Shown here piece after piece: positions 9,005-16,657 of a stretch of DNA of 64,000 bases. The stretch covers positions 1 through 64,000 of the forward strand of contig NZ_JBNXUM010000018.1 of the NCBI RefSeq assembly GCF_050563545.1, given 5' to 3'. Position numbers and translations under genes: made by a program. The notes below the pieces were generated by a model. The model did no database searches. It was not told where the DNA came from and worked only from the letters and a program-made list of their open reading frames with translations. The DNA is from Falsiroseomonas sp050563545 (GTDB lineage: Bacteria; Pseudomonadota; Alphaproteobacteria; Acetobacterales; Acetobacteraceae). Positions within the stretch are counted from its first letter, which is position 1; every line of letters begins with the position of its first letter.

Positions 9005-9047
9005 ATGGCAGAGCCTGGGGATTTTCCATTGTCCCGGCATCTGCCAT
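9005..9047. promoter_or_regulatory. Inverted repeat upstream of the vapB-like gene, candidate operator
   Basis: ATGGCAGA (9005-9012) is matched by its exact complement TCTGCCAT (9040-9047), 27 bases apart, in a locally AT-richer stretch ending 18 bases before the antitoxin ATG at 9065. Between the arms lies a second small inverted match (GGGGA..TCCC). Toxin-antitoxin operons of this type repress themselves through AbrB-fold antitoxins binding such sites, so autoregulation is a reasonable inference. A possible -10 CATATC (9051-9056) with TTGTCC 16 bases upstream is weak. Confidence 0.4.
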
Positions 9048-9064
9048 TACCATATCTTCCCGCC

Positions 9065-9361
9065 ATGAGCGCCCCATCTGCCACAGAGGCCCTGATCGTC
9101 CGCGTTGATCAGTCCGGCCGGGTCGTCATCCCGCGCGCGCTTCGCGAAGCGCTCGGGATACCCGAGGGCGGCGTACTGACGCTGTCCGTGGTGGATGGCG
9201 AATTGCGCGGAATGAGCCGCCTGGTCGCACTACATCGCATCCAGGACGAGCTTGCCAGGCTGCCACCCCGGGAGGGCTCCCCGGCTTCGGCCGTGGAGGA
9301 GCTGTTCGCCTTGCGCCGCGCCGAAGCCTTGCGTGAGTTGCAGGACGATCCCGGCCCTTGA
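9065..9361 (+). CDS. AbrB/MazE/SpoVT-type antitoxin (VapB-like)
   Basis: A DNA-binding antitoxin of 98 aa. The swapped-hairpin AbrB domain occupies about residues 10-55, with the hallmark IVRVDQSGRVVIPRALREALGI followed by EGGVLTLSVVDGEL. The C-terminal helix rich in Glu/Arg/Leu is the expected toxin-binding segment. An in-frame ATG at 8999 would extend it by 22 residues across the putative operator, so 9065 is preferred. The stop overlaps the toxin start (TTGA), a sign of translational coupling. Confidence 0.85.
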   Translation: MSAPSATEALIVRVDQSGRVVIPRALREALGIPEGGVLTLSVVDGELRGMSRLVALHRIQDELARLPPREGSPASAVEELFALRRAEALRELQDDPGP

Positions 9362-9759
9362 GCGACAGCAAGGGGATCGTCCTCGACAGCTCGGTCCTGC
9401 TCGCTGCGGTGCTGAAGGAGCGGGGTGGCGAAGCGCTGGAACGGCTGTTGGCCGAGGATGCGCAGCTCGTCATGTCGAGCGTCAACTTCGCGGAGACCAT
9501 CGCCGTCCTCGTCCGACGACACGGGATCAGCGCGCGCAAGGCGCGTGAAGACCTGCTCAGCCTCACGGTCAGTGTTCTTCCCTTCGGTGTCGAGGACGCA
9601 GAGCCGACTGCCCTGCTCCATGCCGCCCATCGCGGTGTCCTGTCGCTCGGCGACGCAGCCTGCCTCGCAACAGCGATGCGCGAGGGCCTGCCCGTGCTGA
9701 CGGCCGACCGTCCCTGGACGACGCTCGGCCTCGATCTCGACATCCGCCTGATCCGGTGA
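9358..9759 (+). CDS. PIN-domain ribonuclease toxin (VapC-like)
   Basis: A PIN-domain protein of 133 aa. The acidic metal-binding residues are in place: Asp in IVLDSSV (D10), Glu in NFAET, Asp in LSLGDAACLATA and Asp in TADRPW. VapC toxins cut tRNA or rRNA using Mg2+. The TTG start at 9358 overlaps the antitoxin stop by four bases and fixes the frame. The stop overlaps the cytidine-deaminase start region, so toxin, antitoxin and deaminase appear to share one transcript. Confidence 0.88.
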   Translation: MSDSKGIVLDSSVLLAAVLKERGGEALERLLAEDAQLVMSSVNFAETIAVLVRRHGISARKAREDLLSLTVSVLPFGVEDAEPTALLHAAHRGVLSLGDAACLATAMREGLPVLTADRPWTTLGLDLDIRLIR

Positions 9760-10169
9760 TGCCCATGCATGACGCCGCCCTCCTCGCCGAAGCCGATGCC
9801 GCCAGGCTGCTCGCCTATGCGCCGTATTCGCGCTTCCAGGTCGGCGCGGCGCTGCTGGCCGAGGACGGCAGCGTGCAGCACGGCTGCAACGTCGAGAATG
9901 CCTCCTACCCCGCCGGCCTCTGCGCCGAACGCGGCGCCGTCGCCGCGGCGGTGTCGCGCGGGCAGCGGCGCTTCCTCGCCATCGCCGTCGCCGGCCCCTC
10001 CGGCGTCGCGGTGACGCCTTGCGGCATCTGCCGCCAGGTTCTGCGGGAGTTCTCGCCGGACCGGTTGCTGCGCATCGTCACGCGCGACGCTGCCGGTGCG
10101 ACGGTCGCGCGCACCATCGAGGACCTGCTGCCCGATAGCTTCGGCCCGGAGGCGCTGGGGCCGCGATGA
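9759..10169 (+). CDS. cdd: Cytidine deaminase
   Basis: A small homotetrameric-type cytidine deaminase of 136 aa, converting cytidine or deoxycytidine to uridine for pyrimidine salvage. The motifs are APYSRFQVGAA, the zinc/catalytic CAERGA (Cys as first ligand, Glu as proton shuttle) and PCGICRQ with the other two Zn cysteines. The ATG at 9759 overlaps the toxin stop by one base; GTG at 9756 and ATG at 9765 are alternatives. Cotranscription with a toxin-antitoxin pair is unusual. Confidence 0.9.
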   Translation: MPMHDAALLAEADAARLLAYAPYSRFQVGAALLAEDGSVQHGCNVENASYPAGLCAERGAVAAAVSRGQRRFLAIAVAGPSGVAVTPCGICRQVLREFSPDRLLRIVTRDAAGATVARTIEDLLPDSFGPEALGPR

Positions 10170-10204
10170 CGGAACCGCGCGCCGCCGCGCCCTGTTTGCA
10201 TCGC

Positions 10205-10579
10205 ATGCGTCGCCTTCTGGTCCTGCTGCCGCTTGCCGCCTGCGCCGCGCCGCCGCCGGCGCCGGATCCCAATGCCTGGATCGGCCGGCAGGAGGGCGAC
10301 CTGGTCGCGACCCTCGGCGTGCCGTCCCGCGTCTACGAGGCCGAGGGGCGCCGCTTCCTGGCCTATGACGTGGCGGGCGCGCCGGCGCCTTTCCTGATGC
10401 CCTCGATCGGCATCGGCGGCTTCCGGTCCTCCGGTGGCTGGGGCAGCGCGAGCGGCATCGGCACCGGGCTCGGCCTGTCCTTCGGCAGCTTCGGCGGGGC
10501 CAGCGGGCCCTGCACCACGACCTTCGAGGTTCGGCAGGGCATCGTCGCAACCGCGGGGCGCGCCGGCGCCTGCGGTTGA
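10205..10579 (+). CDS. Small putative lipoprotein
   Basis: A protein of 124 aa with signal MRRLLVLLPLAAC, whose lipobox LAAC places the lipid on a Cys at about residue 13. The mature part begins with a Pro-rich stretch, then PNAWIGRQEGDLVATLGVPSR, resembling the small SmpA/OmlA-type lipoprotein start but much shorter, and ends with a Gly/Ser-rich segment and CTTTFEVRQG. ATG 10166, overlapping the cdd stop, would add 13 residues before the signal, so 10205 is preferred. Function unknown. Confidence 0.7.
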   Translation: MRRLLVLLPLAACAAPPPAPDPNAWIGRQEGDLVATLGVPSRVYEAEGRRFLAYDVAGAPAPFLMPSIGIGGFRSSGGWGSASGIGTGLGLSFGSFGGASGPCTTTFEVRQGIVATAGRAGACG

Positions 10580-10612
10580 AGCGGCGCGACGCGGGGCGAT
10601 AGCCTCGCTTCC

Positions 10613-11575
10613 ATGGCACAACCTCCCCTCGTCGCCATCGCCTGCCAGGGCGGCGGCAGCCACGCCGCCTTCACTGCCGGCGTGCTGGCGGAACTGCTCT
10701 CCCCCGCGCATCGCCACCGCTACCGGCTGCTCGGCCTGTCCGGCACCTCGGGCGGGGCGGTCTGCGCGACGCTGGCCTGGTCGGGCCTGTTCGCCGCCGG
10801 CCCGGACGAGGCGATCCGGCGGCTGCGCGGCTTCTGGCACGACCTGGCGGCGAGCACCCCGATCGAGGCCTGGCTCAACGCCTGGACGCAGATCGTGCTG
10901 AGCCTGCCGATCAGCGTGCAGGCCAGCCCCTACGCCTATTCCCCCGCTGCCGAGCCGCGGCTGCGCGAGCTGCTGGAGCGCTACGTCACGGGCCTTCCGG
11001 TCTCGCGCATGAACGCGCCCTGGCTGCGGCTCGGTGTCGCCGACGTGCTGCGTGGCGGCGGCGCGTCGCTGGATGGCGAGAGCGACGAGTTCTCGATCAG
11101 CGACGTCGTGGCGTCCGCCGCCGTGCCGCCGCTGTTCCGCGCGGTGGCGACGCGCGGCGGCCTCTGGTGGGACGGGCTCTACGCGCACAACCCGCCGATC
11201 GGCGCGCTGCTCGACCTGCCGGACAAGCCGGACGAGCTCTGGATCGTCCGGCTGAACCCGAAGGCGCGGAAGGAGGAGCCGAAGACCGCCGAGGCCATCG
11301 AGGACCGCCGCAACGAGATGGCGGGCAACCTGCCGCTCGACCAGGAGCTCGACACCATCGACCGCATTAACCGCATCCTGGAGATGGCGCCCGGGCTCGC
11401 TCCGATGATGGACAAGCGGAAGCTGACGGTGCGGGTGGTGGAGATGCCGGACCTCGACCTGCCCTACTACACCAAGCTCGACCGCTCGCTCTCCTTCATC
11501 GAGGCGCTGCAGCGCGCGGGCGAAGCCGCCGCGACCGGCTTCTTCCACGACGGCTCGATCTGGCGGGGGCGCTGA
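10613..11575 (+). CDS. Patatin-like phospholipase family protein
   Basis: A predicted serine acyl hydrolase of 320 aa with the patatin Ser-Asp dyad. The oxyanion loop is QGGGSHAAF (about 10-18), the nucleophile elbow is GTSGG (about 44-48) and the second motif is WWDGLYAHNPP near residue 186, a DG[AG]-type element that here reads DGL. No signal peptide is seen, so it is cytosolic or membrane-peripheral. Bacterial members act on phospholipids or neutral lipids; the substrate is unknown. It stands alone between two unrelated genes. Confidence 0.85.
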   Translation: MAQPPLVAIACQGGGSHAAFTAGVLAELLSPAHRHRYRLLGLSGTSGGAVCATLAWSGLFAAGPDEAIRRLRGFWHDLAASTPIEAWLNAWTQIVLSLPISVQASPYAYSPAAEPRLRELLERYVTGLPVSRMNAPWLRLGVADVLRGGGASLDGESDEFSISDVVASAAVPPLFRAVATRGGLWWDGLYAHNPPIGALLDLPDKPDELWIVRLNPKARKEEPKTAEAIEDRRNEMAGNLPLDQELDTIDRINRILEMAPGLAPMMDKRKLTVRVVEMPDLDLPYYTKLDRSLSFIEALQRAGEAAATGFFHDGSIWRGR

Positions 11576-11634
11576 CACTTCCGCGTCATCCTTCGCGCCG
11601 CTAGACCATCCCCGGGCCAGCCAGGGGACCATGC

Positions 11635-12891
11635 GTGGCCGAATTGTTCCGCGACCGCCGGTTGCTGGTCATGCTCGCGCTGGGCTTCGCGGCCGGCGTG
11701 CCGCTGCCGCTGGTGGCGGGCCAGGTGCTGCGCCAGTGGTTCGTCGAAAGCGGCATGTCGCTGGCCGATCTCGGCCTGACCGCGCTGATCGGGCTCGCCT
11801 ATGCCAACAAGTTCCTGTGGTCGCCGGTGCTGGACGGCGTGCGGCCGCCCTTCCTCGGGCGCCGGCGCGGCTGGCTGCTGCCGATCCAGCTCGGCCTGAT
11901 CATCGGCATCGGCGCGATGGCGCTGACCGATCCGCGCGGCGACGCGACCGCGACCGTCGCGCTCGCGGTCCTCGTCGCCTTCCTGTCGGCCAGCCAGGAC
12001 ATCGTGGTGGATGCCTGGCGCATCGAGATGCTGGGCGAGGACGAGGAACGCCAGGCCTGGGGCCTCGCGGCCTATGTCTGGGGCTATCGCGGCGCGCTGC
12101 TGGCTTCCGGCGCCGGGACGCTCTTCATGGTCGGGCATGTCGGCTGGCACGGCGCCTATGCCTATGCCGCGGCGCTGATGCTGGTCGGCGTCGTCGCGAC
12201 GCTGGCGGGCAAGGAACCGCCGCCGCCGGCCTATGTCCCGGTCGGCTGGGCGGCGCGGATGCGCAATTCCGTCGTGATGCCATTCCTCGATTTCACGCAG
12301 CGCCCCTACTGGCTGGCCATCCTGCTCTTTGTCGCGCTGTTCAAGCTGGGCGAGGCGCTGGCCGGCATCATGACGACGCCCTTCTACCGGGCCGAGGGCT
12401 TCACGCGCGACGACGTCGCCGCCGTCGCGACGGTCTTCGGCCTGTTTGCGACTCTGTCCGGCGCAGTGGCGGGAAGCTGGCTGGTGGGGCGGATCGGCGT
12501 CGGCCGCGCGCTGATCGTGACCGGGCTCGGCCAGATGCTGTCGAACCTGATGTATGTCGCCCTCGTCGGCGGCGGGCGCGACATCCCGATGCTGTTCCTG
12601 CAGGTCGGCATCGAGAACTTCACCGACGGCCTGGCCGACGCCGCCTTCCTGACCTACCTCTCGGGCCTGGTGAACCGCAGCTTCAGCGCGACGCAATACG
12701 CGCTGCTCTCCTCGCTGGCGGCGGTGCCGCTGCGGACGCTCGGTGCGTCGGCGGGCGTGCTGGCGCAGTCGCTGGGCTGGTCGTGGTTCTTCGTGCTGAC
12801 CACCGCCGCGGCGCTGCCGGCGATGGGGATCATGCTGTTCCTGCTGAAGCGCCTGCCGCCAAGGGAGGCCACACGACCCGTGGCGGCATGA
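11635..12891 (+). CDS. AmpG-like MFS permease
   Basis: A major-facilitator protein of 418 aa with about 12 membrane segments. The signature SQDIVVDAWRIE (about 122-133) after helix 4 is characteristic of the AmpG branch, which imports anhydro-muropeptides released by wall recycling. Other matches are NKFLWSPVLDG and RRRGWLLP on the loop after helix 2. The GTG start at 11635 is preceded by AGGGGACC. No ampD or beta-lactamase gene is adjacent, so the role in recycling is by homology only. Confidence 0.85.
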   Translation: MAELFRDRRLLVMLALGFAAGVPLPLVAGQVLRQWFVESGMSLADLGLTALIGLAYANKFLWSPVLDGVRPPFLGRRRGWLLPIQLGLIIGIGAMALTDPRGDATATVALAVLVAFLSASQDIVVDAWRIEMLGEDEERQAWGLAAYVWGYRGALLASGAGTLFMVGHVGWHGAYAYAAALMLVGVVATLAGKEPPPPAYVPVGWAARMRNSVVMPFLDFTQRPYWLAILLFVALFKLGEALAGIMTTPFYRAEGFTRDDVAAVATVFGLFATLSGAVAGSWLVGRIGVGRALIVTGLGQMLSNLMYVALVGGGRDIPMLFLQVGIENFTDGLADAAFLTYLSGLVNRSFSATQYALLSSLAAVPLRTLGASAGVLAQSLGWSWFFVLTTAAALPAMGIMLFLLKRLPPREATRPVAA

Positions 12892-12947
12892 GTGGCGCGG
12901 CGCGCGGGGCCCCGCCAGACTGCGCGCGCCATCACCGGGATCACGCG

Positions 12948-13292
12948 ATGACGCCCTATCTGATCACGCCGCTGCTGCTCGTCGGCTCCAACGTGCTGAT
13001 GACCTTCGCCTGGTACGGGCACCTCAAGGCGCCGTCCTGGCCGATGTGGCTGGCGATCGTGATCTCCTGGGGGATCGCCTTCTTCGAATACTGCCTGGCG
13101 GTGCCTGCCAACCGGCTGGGCTACGGCACCTTCACGGGACAGCAGCTGAAGGTGATGCAGGAAGTCATCACCCTGGCCGTCTTCGCGGTGTTCAGCGTCG
13201 CCTTCCTCGGCGAGACGCTGCGCTGGAATTTCCTTGCGGCCGGCGCCTGCCTGGTCGCCGCCGTCGTCTTCATCTTCCTGCCGGTGGAGTAG
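12948..13292 (+). CDS. DMT-type DUF486 membrane protein
   Basis: A protein of 114 aa with four transmembrane helices, matching the DUF486 family of small drug/metabolite-transporter-fold proteins. Characteristic pieces are MTFAWYGHLK, SWGIAFFEYCLAVPANRLG and GQQLKVMQEVITLAVFAVF. Transport has not been shown for the family. The stop (13290-13292) abuts the stop of the convergent cupredoxin gene with no intervening base. Confidence 0.85.
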   Translation: MTPYLITPLLLVGSNVLMTFAWYGHLKAPSWPMWLAIVISWGIAFFEYCLAVPANRLGYGTFTGQQLKVMQEVITLAVFAVFSVAFLGETLRWNFLAAGACLVAAVVFIFLPVE

Positions 13293-13733
13293 CTATTCCA
13301 CCGTGACTCGGCCCCGCATGCCGAGGCTGGCATGCAGCGGCTTCTCGCAGTCATAGAGGTAGAAGCCCGGCGTCAGCGGCAGCAGGTAGACCTCCCGCAT
13401 CTGGCCGGCCGGCACCTCCACCGATCCGCCGGCCGCCAGCACCGCGGCGGCGTCCTGCGGTCGTAGCGCAACGGCGGTGAAGAGATCGGGCGAGGTGAAG
13501 TCGTGCGCGCGCGCCCCGGTGTTCACCAGGCGCAGCCGCACCGGCACCCCTGCGCGCAGCGTGAACTGCGCGGGCGTGAACTCGAATTCGTCGAGCGTCA
13601 GGGTGAAGTCGGTCGCGCGCGACCAGTCCGCGGCCGCGGCGCGCTCGGCCGCGCCGGGCGGAGCCTGGACCGCCGGCGCCGCGGCGCATGACGCGAGCAA
13701 CAGGGACAGCAGCAGGCCGGCAAGGCGCGGCAT
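13293..13733 (-). CDS. Cupredoxin-domain (type-1 copper) lipoprotein
   Basis: A protein of 146 aa with a lipoprotein signal (lipobox LASC, Cys about 16). The rest is one cupredoxin domain, with beta-strands DFTLTLDEFEFTP and GVPVRLRLVNTGA. Type-1 copper ligands are visible in order: His in ARAHDF, then Cys, His and Met in DCEKPLHASLGM. Such proteins carry electrons or hold copper in the periplasm. GGAG precedes the ATG at 13733. No oxidase or copper-resistance gene is next to it. Confidence 0.85.
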   Translation of the reverse strand: MPRLAGLLLSLLLASCAAAPAVQAPPGAAERAAAADWSRATDFTLTLDEFEFTPAQFTLRAGVPVRLRLVNTGARAHDFTSPDLFTAVALRPQDAAAVLAAGGSVEVPAGQMREVYLLPLTPGFYLYDCEKPLHASLGMRGRVTVE

Positions 13734-13801
13734 CGGCACTCTCCTGCCAGGCAGGGCGGAGGTGTTATGATTCGGGCTGCCGCAGCTTGGGTGCAACGCG
13801 C

Positions 13802-14050
13802 ATGACGTCGATTCTCTGGACCGTGATCATCGGCTTCCTGGCCGGCGCGATCGCGAAGACGCTCACGCCGGGGCGCGGGCCCGCCGGCTTCTTCGTCACG
13901 GTCTGCCTCGGCATCGTCGGCGCGGTGGTCGGCACCTACCTCGGCCAGGCGCTGGGCTGGTACGGACCGGGGGAGACGGCGGGGCTGTTCGGCGGCGTGG
14001 TCGGCGCGGTGATCGTGCTGGTGGTGTTCCGGGCGATCGCGATGCGGTAG
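13802..14050 (+). CDS. GlsB/YeaQ/YmgE-family small membrane protein (copy 1)
   Basis: A protein of 82 aa with three hydrophobic helices in the transglycosylase-associated-protein family: ILWTVIIGFLAGAIAKTL, the conserved PGRGPAGF turn, GIVGAVVGTYLGQALGWY, and a last helix GVVGAVIVLVVFRA. The family is linked to general stress responses, but its biochemical role is unknown. About 60% of residues match the paralogue at 16171, on the same strand 2.4 kb away. Confidence 0.88.
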   Translation: MTSILWTVIIGFLAGAIAKTLTPGRGPAGFFVTVCLGIVGAVVGTYLGQALGWYGPGETAGLFGGVVGAVIVLVVFRAIAMR

Positions 14051-14072
14051 GGCGCAACCGCCTGGCCAGGCG

Positions 14073-14885
14073 CTACGCCAGCGCGATCACGCGCCCGTGC
14101 CCGCCCGTCGCGCCTGCGATCTTCGGCGCGCCGGCGACCAGCGTCGCGCCCACCGGCGGCAGCGCGCCGAGATTGGCGACGCACTCGATCCCCCAATGCC
14201 CGCTGCCCAGCCAGCCCGTGTGGAAGCCGAAGGTGGAGGAGGGCCCGTGGTCCAGCGACAGCGTGTCCACCGCGACGCCCGCGACGTTGCGCTCCGTCAG
14301 CACCGGCACGGTGTCGGGGCGGAAACCGGGGAAGCGCATGACGTTGCCGTCGAGGTTGCGGAAGCCCGCGCCGCTCGCCCGCGCATCCCAGCCCGAATTC
14401 ATCGCCACGCAGGCGCCGGCCGGGATACGGCCGTGGCTCGCCTCGTGCCGCGCGATGTCCTCCGGCGTCAGCTGGTAGTCGGCGGCGTTCGCGGCCTGCT
14501 GGCGCACGTCGATCACGACCAGCGGGCAGACCAGGCTTTCCACGGGAATGCGGTCCACCGTCGCGCCGTTGGCGGAGAAATGGAAGGGCGAATCGAAATG
14601 CGTGCCCGCATGCTCGAAATAGGTGAACTTGTTCACGTTGTAGCCGTCGCGGGCGAAGGCCATCGCCTGCTCCATCTGGAAGGCGGGCGCGCCGTCAAAG
14701 GTCGGGAAATCCACGCGCAGCGTGTGGGTGAGGTCCACGACCCGGCTGATGGGCGTGGCGCGGATCTGCGCCCCGGCCGGGCGTGACGCCAGGCCGAGCA
14801 GCGTCGCGCCGGCGGCCGCGGCCGCGAAGACGCCGCGCCGGCCGAGCGTCGTCGCCACGCGGTTCATGGTGCAGGCATCGCACAT
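14073..14885 (-). CDS. Tat-exported cyclase-family (kynurenine-formamidase-like) hydrolase
   Basis: A protein of 270 aa. A Tat-type leader (RRGVFAAAAAG, signal to about residue 40) precedes a cyclase domain (Pfam Cyclase) with the metal-binding signature HAGTHFDSPFHF (about 92-103). Later marks are AMNSGWDAR and the C-terminal HTGWLGSGHWGIECVANL. The family hydrolyses amide or lactone substrates with a divalent metal. GGAGGG lies 8 bases before the ATG at 14885. It is divergent from alanine dehydrogenase; the substrate is unknown. Confidence 0.88.
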   Translation of the reverse strand: MCDACTMNRVATTLGRRGVFAAAAAGATLLGLASRPAGAQIRATPISRVVDLTHTLRVDFPTFDGAPAFQMEQAMAFARDGYNVNKFTYFEHAGTHFDSPFHFSANGATVDRIPVESLVCPLVVIDVRQQAANAADYQLTPEDIARHEASHGRIPAGACVAMNSGWDARASGAGFRNLDGNVMRFPGFRPDTVPVLTERNVAGVAVDTLSLDHGPSSTFGFHTGWLGSGHWGIECVANLGALPPVGATLVAGAPKIAGATGGHGRVIALA

Positions 14886-14978
14886 GATGTGATCCCTCCG
14901 GGGAAGGTTGCGCTGCGAGAGTGCCGCATGGACCCCGTCCGGCGCCAGGGGCGGGCTGTCCGCACGGAGGAAGCCAGC

Positions 14979-16097
14979 ATGCGCGTCGGCGTGCCCAGGG
15001 AGATCAAGGTCCATGAATACCGCGTCGGCCTGACGCCGGCCTCCGTCCGGGAACTCGTCGCGCACGGCCATGGCGTGCTGGTGCAGGCCGGCGCCGGCGC
15101 CGCGATCGGCTTCGCGGACGCGGCATATGAGGCTGCGGGAGCCACCATCGCCGCCGACGCGGCGGAGGTCTTCGCGACCGCCGGCCTGATCGTGAAGGTG
15201 AAGGAGCCGCAGCCCGCGGAATGGGCCATGCTGCGCCCGGGCCAGGTGCTGTTCACCTATCTGCATCTCGCCCCCGACCCGGCGCAGGCGAAGGGGCTGA
15301 TGGCGTCGGGCGCCAGCGCGATCGCCTATGAGACCGTGACCGAGGCCGAGGGCGGCCTGCCGCTGCTGCGCCCGATGAGCGAGGTGGCGGGCCGCATGGC
15401 GCCGCAGGTCGGCGCGCATTGCCTGGAGAAGGAAGCGGGCGGCGCCGGCATTCTCCTCGGCGGCGTGCCTGGCGTGCCGCCGGCGCGCGTCGCGGTGCTG
15501 GGCGGCGGCGTGGTCGGTGCGAACGCCGCGCGGATCGCGCGCGGGATGCGGGCCGAGGTCACGGTGCTGGATCGAAGCACGCGGGTGCTGGCCGCGCTGG
15601 ATGTCGAGTTCGGCGGCGCGGTCGCGACCCGCTTCGCCTCCCGCGCCGCGATCGAGGAAGCGGTGATCGAGGCCGACCTGGTGATCGGCGCCGTGCTGGT
15701 GCCGGGTGCGGCAGCACCGAAGCTCGTCACCCGCGCCATGCTGGCCGCGATGCGGCCGGGCTCCGTCGTGGTCGATGTCGCCATCGACCAGGGCGGGTGC
15801 TTCGAGACGTCGCGCCCGACCACCCATGCCAATCCCACCTATGTCGAGGAGGGCGTCGTGCATTACTGCGTGACCAACATGCCGGGCGCGGTGGCACGGA
15901 CCAGCGCGGTCGCGCTGAACAACGCGACGCTGCCCTTCGTGCTGCAGATCGCCGACAAGGGGTTGGCCGAGGCCTGCGCGGAGAACCCGCATCTCGCCCA
16001 GGGGCTGAACGTCCATGCCGGAGGGATCACGCACGGTGCGGTGGCGGATGCGCTCGGGATGGACCACCTGCCGGTGGAGCGCGCCTTCCTTCGTTGA
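14979..16097 (+). CDS. ald: Alanine dehydrogenase
   Basis: NAD-dependent L-alanine dehydrogenase (alanine to pyruvate + NH4+) of 372 aa, the usual length. The start MRVGVPREIKVHEYRVGLTP is canonical, and catalytic Lys75 (KVKEP) and His96 (TYLHLAPD) fall at exactly the positions known for the family. The Rossmann motif is VLGGGVVGANAAR. GGAGG about 9 bases upstream supports the ATG at 14979. It is divergent from the cyclase gene, and a small YeaQ-type gene follows on the same strand. Confidence 0.96.
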   Translation: MRVGVPREIKVHEYRVGLTPASVRELVAHGHGVLVQAGAGAAIGFADAAYEAAGATIAADAAEVFATAGLIVKVKEPQPAEWAMLRPGQVLFTYLHLAPDPAQAKGLMASGASAIAYETVTEAEGGLPLLRPMSEVAGRMAPQVGAHCLEKEAGGAGILLGGVPGVPPARVAVLGGGVVGANAARIARGMRAEVTVLDRSTRVLAALDVEFGGAVATRFASRAAIEEAVIEADLVIGAVLVPGAAAPKLVTRAMLAAMRPGSVVVDVAIDQGGCFETSRPTTHANPTYVEEGVVHYCVTNMPGAVARTSAVALNNATLPFVLQIADKGLAEACAENPHLAQGLNVHAGGITHGAVADALGMDHLPVERAFLR

Positions 16098-16170
16098 TCC
16101 CCGCATTGATCCCTGGGGAACCGGCGGGCCGCGCGCGTCTTACCGCCTGCGCAAGGCAGGAGCGGGCGCC

Positions 16171-16428
16171 ATGGGTTTCCTCTGGACCATCATCATCGGC
16201 TTCGTCGCGGGGCTGATCGCGAAATTCCTGATGCCGGGCCGCGACCCCGGCGGCTTCATCATCACCACGCTGCTCGGCATCGTCGGCGCCCTGGTCGCGA
16301 CCTGGCTGGGCCAGGCGGTCGGCTGGTACCGCGCGGGCGAAGGCGCGGGCCTGATTGGCGCGGTTGTCGGCGCGGTAGTCGTGCTGGTGATCTACCGCTT
16401 CGTCGCGGACCGCCGGACGACGGTGTAG
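16171..16428 (+). CDS. GlsB/YeaQ/YmgE-family small membrane protein (copy 2)
   Basis: A protein of 85 aa, paralogous to the gene at 13802: FLWTIIIGFVAGLIAKFLMPGRDPGGF, GIVGALVATWLGQAVGWYRAG, and a final helix AVVGAVVVLVIYRF with a charged RRTTV end. Three membrane helices; stress-related family of unknown mechanism. It lies 73 bases after ald and is followed by a perfect palindromic repeat before convergent gshB. Confidence 0.88.
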   Translation: MGFLWTIIIGFVAGLIAKFLMPGRDPGGFIITTLLGIVGALVATWLGQAVGWYRAGEGAGLIGAVVGAVVVLVIYRFVADRRTTV

Positions 16429-16467
16429 CGGGCTTTCCACGCTTTTCCTCCCCCCTTTCCAGTGACT

Positions 16468-16491
16468 CCCTCCCCCGCTAGCGGGGGAGGG
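16468..16491. repeat. Perfect 24-bp GGGGGAG-core palindrome
   Basis: CCCTCCCCCGC and GCGGGGGAGGG face each other around a TA centre, a perfect 24-bp palindrome. It continues into a second pairing (GGTGGGGGTGCG at about 16496 with CGCACCCCCCACC at about 16531). It is the best-formed copy of the dispersed family and lies between convergent genes, where it could end transcription from both sides. No U-tract is evident, so intrinsic termination is uncertain. Confidence 0.75.
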
Positions 16492-16558
16492 CTGGGGTGG
16501 GGGTGCGGAAGACGAGGGCGCGCTGGACGACGCACCCCCCACCCTGACCAGCCTTCAT

Positions 16559-16605
16559 GTCGCCGGCTTAAGCCGGCGACTCCGGCCTCGCGGCAGTGCC
16601 GCGAG
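16559..16605. repeat. Tandem palindromes, GGCTTAAGCC and GCGGCAGTGCCGC types
   Basis: The segment 16559-16580 is a perfect 22-bp palindrome centred on TTAA. The segment 16587-16605 is a hairpin with 8-bp arms (CTCGCGGC/GCCGCGAG) and loop AGT. The same order (GACC, GGCT-AAGCCGGC, GAGGCAGTGC, CCCCCG) recurs near 39826-39890, so this is a second module of the composite intergenic repeat. Confidence 0.65.
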
Positions 16606-16657
16606 CCCCCGGGGAGGAAGTCACGGGCGGCGGAGGAAGGCCCTCCCCCCAGACGTC

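Noticed and set aside
8999..9064. Extended start of the antitoxin at ATG 8999
   Set aside because: The added 22 residues are unlike AbrB proteins and cover the inverted repeat and AT-richer stretch that look like the operator and promoter.
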